From: Pseudomonadota bacterium
GTDB lineage: Bacteria > Desulfobacterota > Desulfobulbia > Desulfobulbales > Desulfocapsaceae
Assembly (NCBI GenBank): GCA_023412495.1
Contig: JAEYNP010000039.1
Coordinates: 62,001-126,000 of the forward strand
Reading direction: 5' to 3'
DNA: 64,000 bases
Shown here: one piece after another, positions 36,028-45,164 of the stretch
How positions within the stretch are numbered: position 1 is the stretch's first letter
Layout: each line of letters starts with the position of its first letter
The notes under the pieces: model-generated
Told to the model about the DNA's origin: nothing
The model's input: the letters and a program-made list of their open reading frames with translations, nothing else
Database searches by the model: none
Made by a program: the position numbers and the translations under genes

Positions 36028-36418
36028 TTCATACGAGCGTCTCATGATGATTGGGATTCGGGGAGCGCGGGGGTATCTCTAAACACCATCTAACATCCGA
36101 CCTCCGTACCGTTTTCGTTACGTCTTCTTCCAAATTCAGGAGGAAGATATCCTAACGATATAATGAACCATTCTATGATTGCTTTTTTGCCGCAAATATG
36201 GTTGTATGTCGATACAAATTCTCGCTCTCCTGTACTCCTGTAATTTCTTTTTTGTCCGCACATTGCTCAGTCAGAGTCATAGATAATCAAGCTCCCGGTT
36301 GCCGTTGGTGCTCTCATTGCCGTGGGCGTTTTTGTCGATCGTAGACAGGATCGCCCTTTCCATACTCAACATGTAACCCGAATTTCGCGAAAGCTGAAGA
36401 CGGGGAAAGGAGGAAGCC
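36028..36418 (+). other. Gap upstream of PEP-CTERM gene 2
   Basis: About 390 bp, the duplicated counterpart of 34809-35188, with the same succession of short conserved blocks and a Shine-Dalgarno AAAGGAGGAAG just before the gene. Nothing else recognised. Confidence 0.5.
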
Positions 36419-37075
36419 ATGAATCGAACGAAGTGTCTAGTTTTGGCTGTGGTTTTGGGATGTCTCATCGGTCCGGCAATCGGCATGGCATCGCCTGTTG
36501 GTTATTCGGCGATCGGTTCCGTAGAGGATGCGCAGGGACTAATACTGCCAATTTGGGGTGAAATGACCATCGACAACCAACTGCGGGATTGGGAGACGGG
36601 GCGACCGACCCAATTGTTTCAGGGAAGTGGACAATATTTTTACGACATACTCGATTATTCGCTCGCGATTGGTCCATACTCCTTTTCCGGACCAAGCGGC
36701 AGTCTTTATATGGAATTCTTCCCGGGGCCTCGGTTCGGTGATTTTGTTTGGTTTTTGATCGATGGAGACATGAATTCGCAATGGGACTTCTGGAGCGGCG
36801 AGGTTTTCACCTTTTACAACGCAGATTGGACGCCGCAGCTGCTCCCTTCCCAGTACGGCAACCTGGCTGATGTCATTCATATCGAGGATTTGGCGACCAT
36901 GAGGCCAACTCCCGCCCCCCTCGGGGACCCCCGCGTGAACCCCGTTTTCAGTTTATGGCTGGTCCGTAAAAACGACTCGCCTCCCGTGCCCGAACCGGCA
37001 ACCATGACTCTTTTGGGTGCGAGCGCGCTAGGTATGTTCCTGCACAGAAGACGCGGCTCTCGCCGCAACCCGTAG
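36419..37075 (+). CDS. PEP-CTERM sorting domain protein, copy 2
   Basis: A 218-residue paralogue of the protein at 35189, similar over its full length: same signal peptide pattern, same G-S-V-x-D-A-Q-G-L-x-L-P-I and G-E-M-T-I-D-N-Q-L-R blocks, same P-Q-L-L-P-S-Q-Y-G segment, and an identical V-P-E-P-A-T-M-T-L-L-G-A-S-A-L-G end followed by a basic tail. The middle part differs by small insertions and deletions, which shows that the copies have had time to diverge while both frames stayed open. Likely exported and processed by an exosortase encoded elsewhere. ATG preceded by GGAGGAAG. Confidence 0.87.
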   Translation: MNRTKCLVLAVVLGCLIGPAIGMASPVGYSAIGSVEDAQGLILPIWGEMTIDNQLRDWETGRPTQLFQGSGQYFYDILDYSLAIGPYSFSGPSGSLYMEFFPGPRFGDFVWFLIDGDMNSQWDFWSGEVFTFYNADWTPQLLPSQYGNLADVIHIEDLATMRPTPAPLGDPRVNPVFSLWLVRKNDSPPVPEPATMTLLGASALGMFLHRRRGSRRNP

Positions 37076-37097
37076 TGTTGCAGGCAGTGCCACCCCC

Positions 37098-38177
37098 TCA
37101 CCTCCCGCCGGTAACAATAGAGAGCAACCTGCCCGAACGGGCGGCAAGCAGGCTGTGCAGCCACACCAGGAAGGCGATGAGAGCAGGCGGCAGCAGCAGG
37201 TAGGTGAGCAGCATGGTAAATGGCCGGTCGAAGGGGACGAGTTGGAAGGCCAGGGTCCGGAGGAGTCCGAGCAGCGGCTCGTGGGCGGCGTAGACGAAGA
37301 AACTCGCGCCGCTCAGCCAGACGATGAAGTTTTTCAGCCGCTCATGACCGAGCACCCATTTCGTCCCGGAGAGCACGGCCGCGATGCCTACCACAATGCC
37401 GCATCGATGCAGGCAGAGGTTGAAGGGTTCGTCGTACCAGATCACATCGGCAAGAAGAATCGGGAGATAAAGCATCCACAACCATCTCCCATACCTGTCG
37501 AGGGCAAAGAGGCTTTTCTCCCTCATGGCCAGCCAGCAGCCCGCCGAAAAAAACAACACCCCCACCGCGTCGGGAATCGCCAGTGGCCATTCCGCGAAAA
37601 TCCAGGCGAAGAAGACCGCCGCAAGGAATGGCACAGCGGCGCGTTCCAGAACAAAAATGAGCAGCGGAGACAAAATCATCAGCACCATGAGGTCCCGGAT
37701 AAACCAGAAGTGGTAGGCCTCGGGCATCGAGGTCAAGCCGAGCACGGCGTTTGCCAGGGCAAAAGGGGAATAGTCGGCCACCAGCGGGCCCGAGCCGACA
37801 AAGTAATCCTGTACCGCCGGAATGGACTGGCCGAGGAAACGGATCACCACACCGAGTACGGTCCAGAACAGAAACGGCACCAGCAGCGTTCTGGCTCGTG
37901 CGGCAAGCTTTCGTCCGTATACCTGCACCGACCATTGTGTGCCGGCCAGAAAAAGATAGCCGGAGATCAAAAAGAACATCGGCACCGCGAGCCGGGCGAT
38001 CCCCTGGGAGATCAGGATCCGGACAAAATCTGTGAGAGAATCGAGCCGTTCGAGGCCCAGGGTCCGGCCTGCGAAACTGATAGTGGTGCCGTAGGCGTGA
38101 ATATAGACCACGCCGACAATGAGCGGGAAATTGAGCAGCCTCAGCCGGACCGAGGCTTCATGATCGAGGGGCGTCAT
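37098..38177 (-). CDS. Acyltransferase family 3 membrane protein
   Basis: A 359-residue protein with about ten membrane helices. It has the acyltransferase_3 (OafA/WecH/OpgC) features: V-V-Y-I-H-A-Y (His26 region) in the first helix, P-M-F-F-L-I-S-G-Y-L-F (66-76), H-F-W-F-I-R-D-L in the middle and F-F-V-Y-A-A-H-E-P near the end. Such proteins O-acylate surface sugars or osmoregulated glucans. The last 12 codons (ending S-I-V-T-G-G-R) are copied at 35879-35917 as part of the tandem duplication. Convergent with the second PEP-CTERM gene. Confidence 0.85.
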   Translation of the reverse strand: MTPLDHEASVRLRLLNFPLIVGVVYIHAYGTTISFAGRTLGLERLDSLTDFVRILISQGIARLAVPMFFLISGYLFLAGTQWSVQVYGRKLAARARTLLVPFLFWTVLGVVIRFLGQSIPAVQDYFVGSGPLVADYSPFALANAVLGLTSMPEAYHFWFIRDLMVLMILSPLLIFVLERAAVPFLAAVFFAWIFAEWPLAIPDAVGVLFFSAGCWLAMREKSLFALDRYGRWLWMLYLPILLADVIWYDEPFNLCLHRCGIVVGIAAVLSGTKWVLGHERLKNFIVWLSGASFFVYAAHEPLLGLLRTLAFQLVPFDRPFTMLLTYLLLPPALIAFLVWLHSLLAARSGRLLSIVTGGR

Positions 38178-38506
38178 ATGGAGAAAACGGAAAGTTTTTG
38201 ACAGCAGGCAACGGAGTCCGGAAAGAAGAACCAGAGTATATCCGAAGCCCGTGTCGGCCGCTCGACAATTTTTGCAAGGACGCCCGGGGGACTTCCCTCG
38301 TTGTCAGTGAAGCGGAGAGCGAAACGATTGTCGTTGTCGTAATGGTGTGGCCGTTGTCGTAGTCGAGTCGTTGTCGTAAACAGTAACCTCTTCCTGCAAT
38401 TTATGGTTTCAGCCGGGAAACATCAAATTGCCCGCAACCGGATTCCATCATTCTTTTCGACAACGACTTCAACAACGACAACGAATCTCAATATCCCCCA
38501 TCCTGC
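38178..38506. repeat. Inverted low-complexity repeat between slipin and acyltransferase genes
   Basis: The gap carries a left arm of TCGTTGTCGT units (about 38324-38379) and a right arm of the complementary units ACAACGACAACGA (about 38457-38486), separated by about 80 bp. In design it resembles the element at 15220-15339, which is also built of two complementary arms of short degenerate units, though the unit sequence differs. No gene is supported here. Confidence 0.5.
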
Positions 38507-39271
38507 CTATTTCCCCATGGCCTTGGCCAGCGCCGCCTGGAACTCGATCGGGAAAGGAAAGACGATGGTATTAGTGTTTTTCTGGTTGGTCATGTCCGTC
38601 AGGGTCTGGAGGTACCGAAGCTGCAGGGCCTGCGGGTTCCTGGATATGATCTCGGCCGCCGCCAGCAGCTTCTCCGAGGCCTGGTACTCGCCCTCGGCGT
38701 GGATGACCTTGGCCCGCCGCTCGCGTTCGGCCTCGGCCTGCCGGGCTATGGCCCGGACCATCGATTCGTTCAGGTCGACGTGCTTGATCTCCACGTTGAT
38801 CACCTTAATGCCCCAGGCGTCCGACCGCTTGTCGATGATCTCCTGGATATCGTTGTTCAATTTTTCCCGCTCGGAGAGCATCTCGTCCAGGTCGTGCTGG
38901 CCGAGCACCGAGCGCAGGGTGGTCTGGGCCAGCTGGTTGGTGGCGTTGAGGTAGTGCTCCACCTGGATGATCGCCTTCTCCGGGTCGACCACCCGGAAAT
39001 AGAGGACGGCGTTGACCCGGACCGTGACGTTGTCCTTGGAGATCACGTCCTGGGGCGGAACATCCAGGGTCACCACCCGCAGATCGACGCGGAAGGCCCG
39101 CTGGATGCCGGGCAGGATCACCCTGAGCCCGGGCTGTTTCACCTCCTGAAACCTGCCGAGGAAGAGCACCACCAGCCGCTCGTATTCGGGAACAATCCGG
39201 AAGGAAATGGCGATCAGCCCGACCACCAGGGCTATCAGGGTCACGTATGGCAATAAGGCGCTGGGAATCAT
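38507..39271 (-). CDS. Slipin (stomatin/prohibitin SPFH family)
   Basis: A 254-residue membrane-anchored SPFH protein. One N-terminal hydrophobic helix (7-27) is followed by the SPFH core, with R-I-V-P-E-Y-E-R, the conserved L-P-G, V-S-K-D-N-V-T-V-R-V-N-A, and a coiled-coil region rich in A-E-A-E-R-E-R-R-A. These proteins form membrane-associated oligomers and are classically paired with an NfeD partner, which is encoded 84 bp upstream on the same strand (39356-40771). Membrane-domain organisation is the usual proposed role. Confidence 0.92.
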   Translation of the reverse strand: MIPSALLPYVTLIALVVGLIAISFRIVPEYERLVVLFLGRFQEVKQPGLRVILPGIQRAFRVDLRVVTLDVPPQDVISKDNVTVRVNAVLYFRVVDPEKAIIQVEHYLNATNQLAQTTLRSVLGQHDLDEMLSEREKLNNDIQEIIDKRSDAWGIKVINVEIKHVDLNESMVRAIARQAEAERERRAKVIHAEGEYQASEKLLAAAEIISRNPQALQLRYLQTLTDMTNQKNTNTIVFPFPIEFQAALAKAMGK

Positions 39272-39355
39272 TTTTCATCCTCCTTTGACTTGGAAGTTCA
39301 TCTTGCCGTGCAGCTCGAGGACTGGAAAGAGTAAGAAAGAATTTCGTGAAGGTGC

Positions 39356-40771
39356 TTACCCTCCCTCGCGAGGGGTAAGCTTTTCTACGGTAAGCAAAAG
39401 GCCCTCCTTGGCCGCGACTTTCACCTTTTCCCCTTTTTTCACCTGTCCGGGGTATCGAGCCTTCCAGGATTCCCCCTCCAGCCAGATTCTGCCTTCCCCG
39501 ATAAAGTCCTCGGTTGCCTCTCCGGTCATGCCGATCATCGCCTCCGTGCCTGTCACCACCTTTTTCCTGCGAAATGCGATGAAGCGGCCGATGATCAGGA
39601 ACAGGAGCGTGCCGAAGGTGGCGACAGTCACGGTGATCAGCACTGGCGAGATCCGGAACTCTTCATCGTCCATGAGAATGATGGAGCCTATCGAGAAGGC
39701 GATGATGCCGCCGATGCCGAGCGCGCCGAAACTCGGCATGAAGGCCTCGCCCACCATGAGCAGGATGCCGAGCAGCATGAGGGCCACTCCGCTGTAGTTG
39801 ACCGGCAGCACCTGGAAGGCGTAGAGGGCGAGCAGGAGCGAGATGGCCCCGGCCACGCCGGGCAGAAGGACCCCCGGGTTGGACAGCTCGTAGATCAGGC
39901 CGAGCACGCCCAGCAGCATGAGCAGGTAGGCGACGTTCGGGTCGGTGATGACGGAGAGCAGCTTGACCCGCCATGATTGCTCGATAGGGGTTACGGCAAG
40001 ATTTTTTGTGGCCAGAGTCTGAACACCTGTCTCCATCCGCACCTGCCGGCCGTCGGCCTGGGCGAGCAGATCGTCGATATCGGTGGCCACGATGTCGATC
40101 ACCTTCATGTCCAGGGCCTCACGGGCGGAGAGGCTGACCGATTCCCGCACCGCCCTGACCGCCCATTCCGCGTTGCGGCCGTGCCGGTCGGCCAGCGCCT
40201 TGATGTAGGCTGCGGCATCGTTGATGATCTTGCGCTCCATGGCATCCGCCGGCGCCTTGTCCTTCTTCTCGCCTTCCTTACCCTTGTCCTCCTTGCCGGG
40301 TTGGCCCGGCGCGCCGCCGATCTGCACCGGCGTGGCAGCCCCGAGATTGGTGGCCGGGGCCATGGCCGCCACATGGCTGGCATAGAGGATGTAGGTTCCG
40401 GCGCTGGCGGCCCGGGCCCCGTCCGGAGAAACGTAGGTTATGACCGGGACGGGCGAGGCGAGGATCGCCCTGATGATGTCCCGCATCGAGGAATCGAGGC
40501 CTCCCGGCGTATCTATGCGGATGATGACGAGGTGAGCCCCGAGTTCCTGCGAGGTGGCGATCCCCTGCTGCAGATAGTCGCTTATCGCGGGACCGATGGC
40601 GCCTTGTACTTCGAGCATGGTAGCCGTGCGCTCCTCGGCATGGGCGGGGAAAACAAGAAGGGCGAGACCGAGCAGGCAGAGCGCCGGCAGGGAGGCTGCG
40701 AATGAGAGCAGTCCATGCCTTCGCTGTTTCACCTGAAAACACCTGGGCTGTTTTGTGTTAGGCAGGTACAT
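39356..40771 (-). CDS. NfeD family membrane-bound serine protease
   Basis: A 471-residue protein. A signal sequence ends near residue 45. The ClpP/S49-like protease domain has I-R-I-D-T-P-G-G-L-D (85-94) and D-G-A-R-A-A-S-A-G-T-Y (118-128), with Ser123 as candidate nucleophile. It is followed by four membrane helices (about 285-400) and a C-terminal NfeD OB-fold with G-x-A-x-E-D-F-I-G-E-G-R-I-W-L-E-G. Long NfeD proteins cleave stomatin C-termini in archaea, so the slipin at 38507 is the likely partner. ATG at 40771 follows GGAGGT, better than the internal GTG at 40732. Confidence 0.9.
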   Translation of the reverse strand: MYLPNTKQPRCFQVKQRRHGLLSFAASLPALCLLGLALLVFPAHAEERTATMLEVQGAIGPAISDYLQQGIATSQELGAHLVIIRIDTPGGLDSSMRDIIRAILASPVPVITYVSPDGARAASAGTYILYASHVAAMAPATNLGAATPVQIGGAPGQPGKEDKGKEGEKKDKAPADAMERKIINDAAAYIKALADRHGRNAEWAVRAVRESVSLSAREALDMKVIDIVATDIDDLLAQADGRQVRMETGVQTLATKNLAVTPIEQSWRVKLLSVITDPNVAYLLMLLGVLGLIYELSNPGVLLPGVAGAISLLLALYAFQVLPVNYSGVALMLLGILLMVGEAFMPSFGALGIGGIIAFSIGSIILMDDEEFRISPVLITVTVATFGTLLFLIIGRFIAFRRKKVVTGTEAMIGMTGEATEDFIGEGRIWLEGESWKARYPGQVKKGEKVKVAAKEGLLLTVEKLTPREGG

Positions 40772-41172
40772 ATTATACCTCCAACGACAGGTTCTCGATT
40801 ACAGTTTAAACATAACATAATGATGAATTGCAAATACAGCAAAAATCTGGTGAGGCCGTGCAGCCGGCTGGCGTGCTGGGGCGAATCTTGTCCAAAGAAT
40901 CTGACTGACGGGCCATCACGAGGACCGCCCCTACAGTCCTCGGGCGGACGCATCGATGAATACCTGGCAAGGATTCGGCATTAATAAGTCCTGGCGAACG
41001 ATCAAATATCACTCCATGGCGGCCCCGGCCGGTCCTGCCCCATACCCGTAAAGGCGAGGCCGCTCTTGTCCCCTGCCCGTCCGCTGGTATACTATTAAGA
41101 AAGATAGGGAGAAGCGGCTTCCCGAGGCTGCACCCGTTCAAAGTCTCCCGCGAAAAAGGATGAGAGAAAGGT
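40772..41172. other. Divergent gap between nfeD and ppk1
   Basis: 401 bp without a supported gene. The ppk1 side holds a candidate promoter (TTGTCC 41066-41071, 16 bp, TATACT 41088-41093). Around 40910-40948 there is a short palindromic stretch GGCCATCACGAGGACCGCCCC then CCTCGGGCGG reminiscent of dispersed intergenic repeats, but no second copy was found here. Confidence 0.35.
41066..41093 (+). promoter_or_regulatory. Probable sigma-70 promoter of ppk1
   Basis: TTGTCC (41066-41071) and TGG-TATACT (-10 at 41088-41093, extended by TG) with a 16-bp spacer, about 80 bp before the ppk1 start. No Pho box was recognised. Confidence 0.5.
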
Positions 41173-43269
41173 ATGACCGTCACACCCTTGCCGAACGTCG
41201 ATGCCTACGAGGCCTATATCAACCGCGAACTGAGCTGGCTCGCCTTCGCCCGCCGGGTGCTGGAGATGGCCGAGGATGAGAACCAGCCGCTGCTCGAGCG
41301 GGTCAAGTTCGTCGGGATCATGGGGATGATCTTCGACGAGTTCGTCATGAAACGGCTGGGTGGACTGCATCAAAAGATCAGGAAATCGCCGACGGCGACC
41401 GGCTGCGACGGCCTGGCCCCGAGCCGGGAACTCGACCTCTGCCGCGCCGAACTGCAGAGGCAGGTGAAGATCCTCGGCGACCTGTTCGAGGATGTGCTGC
41501 GCCCTCTGCTCAGCCGCGAGGGCATCTTTCTGCCGGCCTACGAATCGCTTCGGGACGAGGACCGGGACTTCCTGCAGCGTCATTTCGAGGAGACGGTGCT
41601 GCCCATCCTGACGCCTCTCGCCGTCGACGCGGCCCACCCCTTCCCCTTCATCAGCAACCTCAGCCTCAATCTGGCCGTGGTCATCACCAAGGGGGACGGC
41701 CGCCACCGCTTTGTCCGGCTGAAGGTGCCGGCCAACCGCAAAAGATGGGTGTCCCTGCCGGAAGGCCGCGGCTTCGTCCGCCTCGAGGAGGTCATCGCGA
41801 GCAACCTCCACCTCCTCTTTCCACGCGCCGCCGCCATCGCCACCTACAGTTTCCGCGTCACCCGAGGGGCAAAAGACAATCCCTGGGACCGTGCCAAACT
41901 GGATCTGCACGACGAGGAGCTCGAGCCGGGCAGCATCATCGACATGGTGACCGCCGAACTCAATTACCGCAAGTTCGCGGGGATAGTCCGCCTGGAGGTG
42001 AGCGATGCCATGCCGGACGAGCTGCTCTCCTGGCTGGTCGATCGGCTGGAAATCATGCCCTCCCAGGTGATGAAGATACGCGGCATGCTCGGTTACGGGG
42101 ACCTGCTCGACCTGAAGATCGACGGCAGAAGCGAGCTGCGCGACCCGCCCCATGTCCCCGTCCCCCACCACCGGCTGAGGGACATCCACCCCAGGGACAG
42201 CGACGCCTATTTCGCGCAGATCAGGAAAAAGGATCTCCTCATCCATCTGCCGTACCACGATTTCGACTCCTCGATCCTCAGGCTCCTCCAGCACGGCGCC
42301 GCCGACCCGAAGGTCCTGGCCATCAAGCTCACCATCTACCGGACCTCCAGCCAATCGCCGATCATCCGCGCCCTGACGGAGGCCGCGGAACGCGGCAAGC
42401 AGGTGGCGGTACTGGTAGAGATCACCGCCCGCTTCGACGAGGCCCCGAACATCGCCTGGGGCAAACAGCTCGAGCGGGCGGGGGCCCATGTGGTCTACGG
42501 CATCGAGCGCCTGAAGACCCACGTCAAGCTGGCCATGATCGTCCGCGAAGAGGAGGATGGCATCAAGCGCTACGTCCACATCGGCACCGGCAACTACCAC
42601 ACCGGGACCGCCCGGCTCTACGGCGACCTGGGCATCCTCAGCTGTCACCGGGAACTCGGCGAGGATGTCGGCCGGCTGTTCAACGAACTCACCGGCGCCA
42701 TCCCCTCCCAGGAATACCGGCTGCTGTTCGTCGCCCCCCACAACATGCGGGATCGCTTCACCGCCCTGATACGCAATGAGGCGGAAAATTGCCGGGCCGG
42801 CAGACCTTCCGGAATCAGGGCGAAGCTCAACCAGCTCCAGGACTGCGATATCATCCGGGAGCTCTACCTGGCCAGCCAGTCGGGCGTGCCGATCTCGCTC
42901 AATGTCCGAGGCCTCTGCAGCCTGCGGGCAGGCGTGCCGGGACTGTCGGAGTCCATCCGGGTCTTCAGCATCATAGGGCGCTTCCTCGAGCACAGCCGGA
43001 TCTACCGCTTCGAGAACGGGGGCGACCCGCTCTTCTTCATCGGCTCGGCGGACTGGATGAAACGCAATCTCGACCGGCGCATGGAAACCATCGTACCGGT
43101 CGAAAGCCCGGAGATCAAGGCCGAGCTGGAGGAGATCCTCTCGGTCTACGAACGGGACAACACCTGCTCCTGGGATATGCATCCGGACGGCAGCTACCGG
43201 CGCCGGAGGCCTGCGCCCGGCGAGGAGCCGCTCTGCGCCCAGAGCCATTTCGCGGCAACCGCCCGCTAA
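41173..43269 (+). CDS. ppk1: Polyphosphate kinase 1
   Basis: A 698-residue enzyme that polymerises the gamma-phosphate of ATP into polyphosphate, reversibly. N-terminal Y-I-N-R-E-L-S-W-L-A-F opens the protein. The catalytic region has K-L-T-I-Y-R-T-S, V-L-V-E-I-T-A-R-F-D-E, the phospho-His candidate K-T-H-V-K-L, and H-I-G-T-G-N-Y-H-T-G-T-A-R-L-Y. The end has the second His region and G-S-A-D-W-M-K-R-N-L-D-R-R. Normal length. Start preceded by AGAAAGG. No ppx or pho genes are near. Confidence 0.95.
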   Translation: MTVTPLPNVDAYEAYINRELSWLAFARRVLEMAEDENQPLLERVKFVGIMGMIFDEFVMKRLGGLHQKIRKSPTATGCDGLAPSRELDLCRAELQRQVKILGDLFEDVLRPLLSREGIFLPAYESLRDEDRDFLQRHFEETVLPILTPLAVDAAHPFPFISNLSLNLAVVITKGDGRHRFVRLKVPANRKRWVSLPEGRGFVRLEEVIASNLHLLFPRAAAIATYSFRVTRGAKDNPWDRAKLDLHDEELEPGSIIDMVTAELNYRKFAGIVRLEVSDAMPDELLSWLVDRLEIMPSQVMKIRGMLGYGDLLDLKIDGRSELRDPPHVPVPHHRLRDIHPRDSDAYFAQIRKKDLLIHLPYHDFDSSILRLLQHGAADPKVLAIKLTIYRTSSQSPIIRALTEAAERGKQVAVLVEITARFDEAPNIAWGKQLERAGAHVVYGIERLKTHVKLAMIVREEEDGIKRYVHIGTGNYHTGTARLYGDLGILSCHRELGEDVGRLFNELTGAIPSQEYRLLFVAPHNMRDRFTALIRNEAENCRAGRPSGIRAKLNQLQDCDIIRELYLASQSGVPISLNVRGLCSLRAGVPGLSESIRVFSIIGRFLEHSRIYRFENGGDPLFFIGSADWMKRNLDRRMETIVPVESPEIKAELEEILSVYERDNTCSWDMHPDGSYRRRRPAPGEEPLCAQSHFAATAR

Positions 43270-43404
43270 GTCGGACATTAGCCCTGTCCCGCGCCTGATT
43301 CAACTTTGCCTTTTCATATCCTGGCCTTATTGTCATTGCATAATTGTTCCGGAGGAGTAACCTCCGAGGAACCACCTCTTTTGCAACGTTTCTCAGGAGC
43401 AACA

Positions 43405-43710
43405 ATGATCACCTGCTATCTCAGATATGTCATCGACCCCTATAAGCTTGCCGAGTTCGAGGAGTATGCCGGGATGTGGATCCCCCTCGTCAACAGGTTC
43501 GGCGGGAACCATCACGGCTATTTCCTGCCTCATGAAGGGGCGAATAATATCGCCATCGCCCTCTTCAGTTTCCCGAGTCTTGCCGAGTACGAGCAGTACC
43601 GGGAAAAAATCAAGACGGATCCCGATTGCCAGGCGGCATTTCAACACGCCCGGGAGACGAGATGCATCGTCAGTTTGGAACGGAGTTTCCTGCGGCCGGT
43701 TTTCAAGTGA
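43405..43710 (+). CDS. NIPSNAP family small protein
   Basis: A 101-residue protein of the dimeric alpha-beta barrel type: Y-L-R-Y-V-I-D-P-Y-K-L-x-E-F-E-E-Y at the start, a G-x-x-x-G-Y-F-L-P-H-E-G middle, and a terminal E-R-S-F-L-R-P-V, all typical of bacterial NIPSNAP proteins. Biochemical role unknown. ATG at 43405 is preceded by CAGGAG; an upstream in-frame start at 43306 adds a non-conserved stretch. It sits between ppk1 and the glycolipid-binding-like gene. Confidence 0.8.
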   Translation: MITCYLRYVIDPYKLAEFEEYAGMWIPLVNRFGGNHHGYFLPHEGANNIAIALFSFPSLAEYEQYREKIKTDPDCQAAFQHARETRCIVSLERSFLRPVFK

Positions 43711-43741
43711 AACAAATCAAGGCGACTGAGCTGAGACCGAC

Positions 43742-44302
43742 ATGAATAACAGCATCATTTCAGCATGCTGGCGAAGGCTCGATACCCCGGGGCACGACGC
43801 CTGCCGCCTGCGGCGGACGGAGGAGGGCTGGCTGCTCGAGGGAACTGCGGTTTTCCGCCACGAGGGCGGCGCCGCCGTCCTCCGCTACAGCGTCGCCTGC
43901 GACCGGGACTGGATGTCCCGCAGCGGAGAGGTGAGGGGCTGGATCGGCACGCAGGATTTCCACTTCAGGATGAATCGCACCGAGGCCGGCCTGTGGACCC
44001 TCGACGGCGCGGTCTGCAACGGCCTGGAAAACTGCAGCGACCTCGACTTCGGCTTCACTCCCGCGACCAATATCCTGCAGCTCCGCCGCCTGGGGCTGGC
44101 GGTGGGCGAAAGCGCGGAGGCCCCGACTGCCTGGCTGGACGTTCCCGAGGGGGTTCTGAAACTGCTGCCCCAGCGTTATGAGCGGCGAAGCGAGCTGACC
44201 TACTGGTACGAGGCCCCGAGCGCCGGTTATGAGGGTTTGCTGGAGCTGGACCCGGAAGGTTTTGCACGCACCTATCCGGGATTGTGGAAAATGGAAAAAT
44301 AA
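43742..44302 (+). CDS. Putative glycolipid-binding (DUF1089) domain protein
   Basis: A 186-residue soluble protein with no signal peptide. The pattern W-R-R-L-D-x-P-G-H-D-x-C-R-L near the N-terminus, D-L-D-F-G-F-T-P-A-T-N-x-L-x-L-R-R-L (about 100-117) and the terminal Y-E-G-L-L-E-L-D-P-x-G-F-x-x-x-Y-P-G-L-W identify the DUF1089 family, called putative glycolipid-binding from a crystal structure. Function unproven. It starts 31 bp after the NIPSNAP gene, so the two are likely co-transcribed. Confidence 0.85.
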   Translation: MNNSIISACWRRLDTPGHDACRLRRTEEGWLLEGTAVFRHEGGAAVLRYSVACDRDWMSRSGEVRGWIGTQDFHFRMNRTEAGLWTLDGAVCNGLENCSDLDFGFTPATNILQLRRLGLAVGESAEAPTAWLDVPEGVLKLLPQRYERRSELTYWYEAPSAGYEGLLELDPEGFARTYPGLWKMEK

Positions 44303-44426
44303 AATGGGGAAGTATCCTCCTATTTCTTTGCATCCGAAAAATCCTTTTCCCCTTCTGTTTGGGTATCGCTATACATACTGTATGTGAGGATGCACATAAT
44401 CCAAAACAACACGATCACCCAACACC

Positions 44427-45164
44427 ATGGCCATACTCGATGTAAAGAATTTGTCAAAAAAATACCAAAAGATAGAAGCTGTTCACGACGTCTCTTTCGA
44501 GGTTGGGGAGGGGGAGATCGTGGGGCTCCTGGGGCCGAACGGCGCGGGGAAGACCACCATCATCTCGATGATCCTGGGCATCCTCGAACCGAGCGGCGGC
44601 TCCATCGAGATCCTTGACCGGACAATGGCCACCGATGCCGAGGAAATCGGCCGGAAGATCAACTTTTCCGCGGTCTACACCCACGTCCCGGCGAACCTGA
44701 GCGTCCAGCAGAACCTGAAGATCTTCGGCATGCTGTACGATGTCCGGGATCTGCCGGGGAGGATCGAGTCGCTGCTGGCCGAATTCGACCTGGAGCGGTT
44801 CCGTCACACCAAGGCGGGCCTGTTGTCCTCGGGGGAGATGGCCCGGCTGAATCTCGCCAAGTCACTGATCAACGAGCCGAAACTGCTGCTGCTCGACGAG
44901 CCCACCGCCTCGCTCGACCCCAGCATCGCGAGCGACGTGCGGGAAAAGATCCGGAAATATACCGAGCGGACCGGCGCGGCGGTGGTCTGGACATCCCATA
45001 ACATGAAGGAGATCGAGAACATGTGCACCAGGGTGCTGTTCCTGTCCCGCGGTCGGATCCTGCTGACCGGCGACCCGCGGACCCTGCCCCGGATGAACGG
45101 CAAGAGCGATCTGGAGGAACTTTTCATCGCGGTGGCCCGTGAGCCCTTGTCCATCAACAACTGA
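44427..45164 (+). CDS. ABC-2 type transporter ATP-binding protein
   Basis: A 245-residue ATPase. Walker A G-P-N-G-A-G-K-T-T is at 36-44, the signature reads L-S-S-G-E-M-A-R-L (usual L-S-G-G-Q replaced by S-S-G-E), Walker B L-L-L-L-D-E-P-T-A-S-L-D, and the switch His follows in T-S-H-N-M-K-E-I-E. It belongs to the drug/polysaccharide exporter (ABC-2) class. The partner permease is the next gene, but the two are now 171 bp apart because a repeat element inserted at the stop codon; before that they would have been about 3 bp apart. Confidence 0.92.
   Translation: MAILDVKNLSKKYQKIEAVHDVSFEVGEGEIVGLLGPNGAGKTTIISMILGILEPSGGSIEILDRTMATDAEEIGRKINFSAVYTHVPANLSVQQNLKIFGMLYDVRDLPGRIESLLAEFDLERFRHTKAGLLSSGEMARLNLAKSLINEPKLLLLDEPTASLDPSIASDVREKIRKYTERTGAAVVWTSHNMKEIENMCTRVLFLSRGRILLTGDPRTLPRMNGKSDLEELFIAVAREPLSINN

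Larger units (their letters stand above)
35914..37137. repeat. Tandem segmental duplication, unit B
   Basis: Unit B starts with the decayed 5' end of a macro gene, continues through a spacer homologous to 34809-35188, the second PEP-CTERM gene, and ends in the true 3' end of the acyltransferase gene. The junction with unit A is near 35913, where acyltransferase-tail sequence meets macro-gene sequence. Confidence 0.75.
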
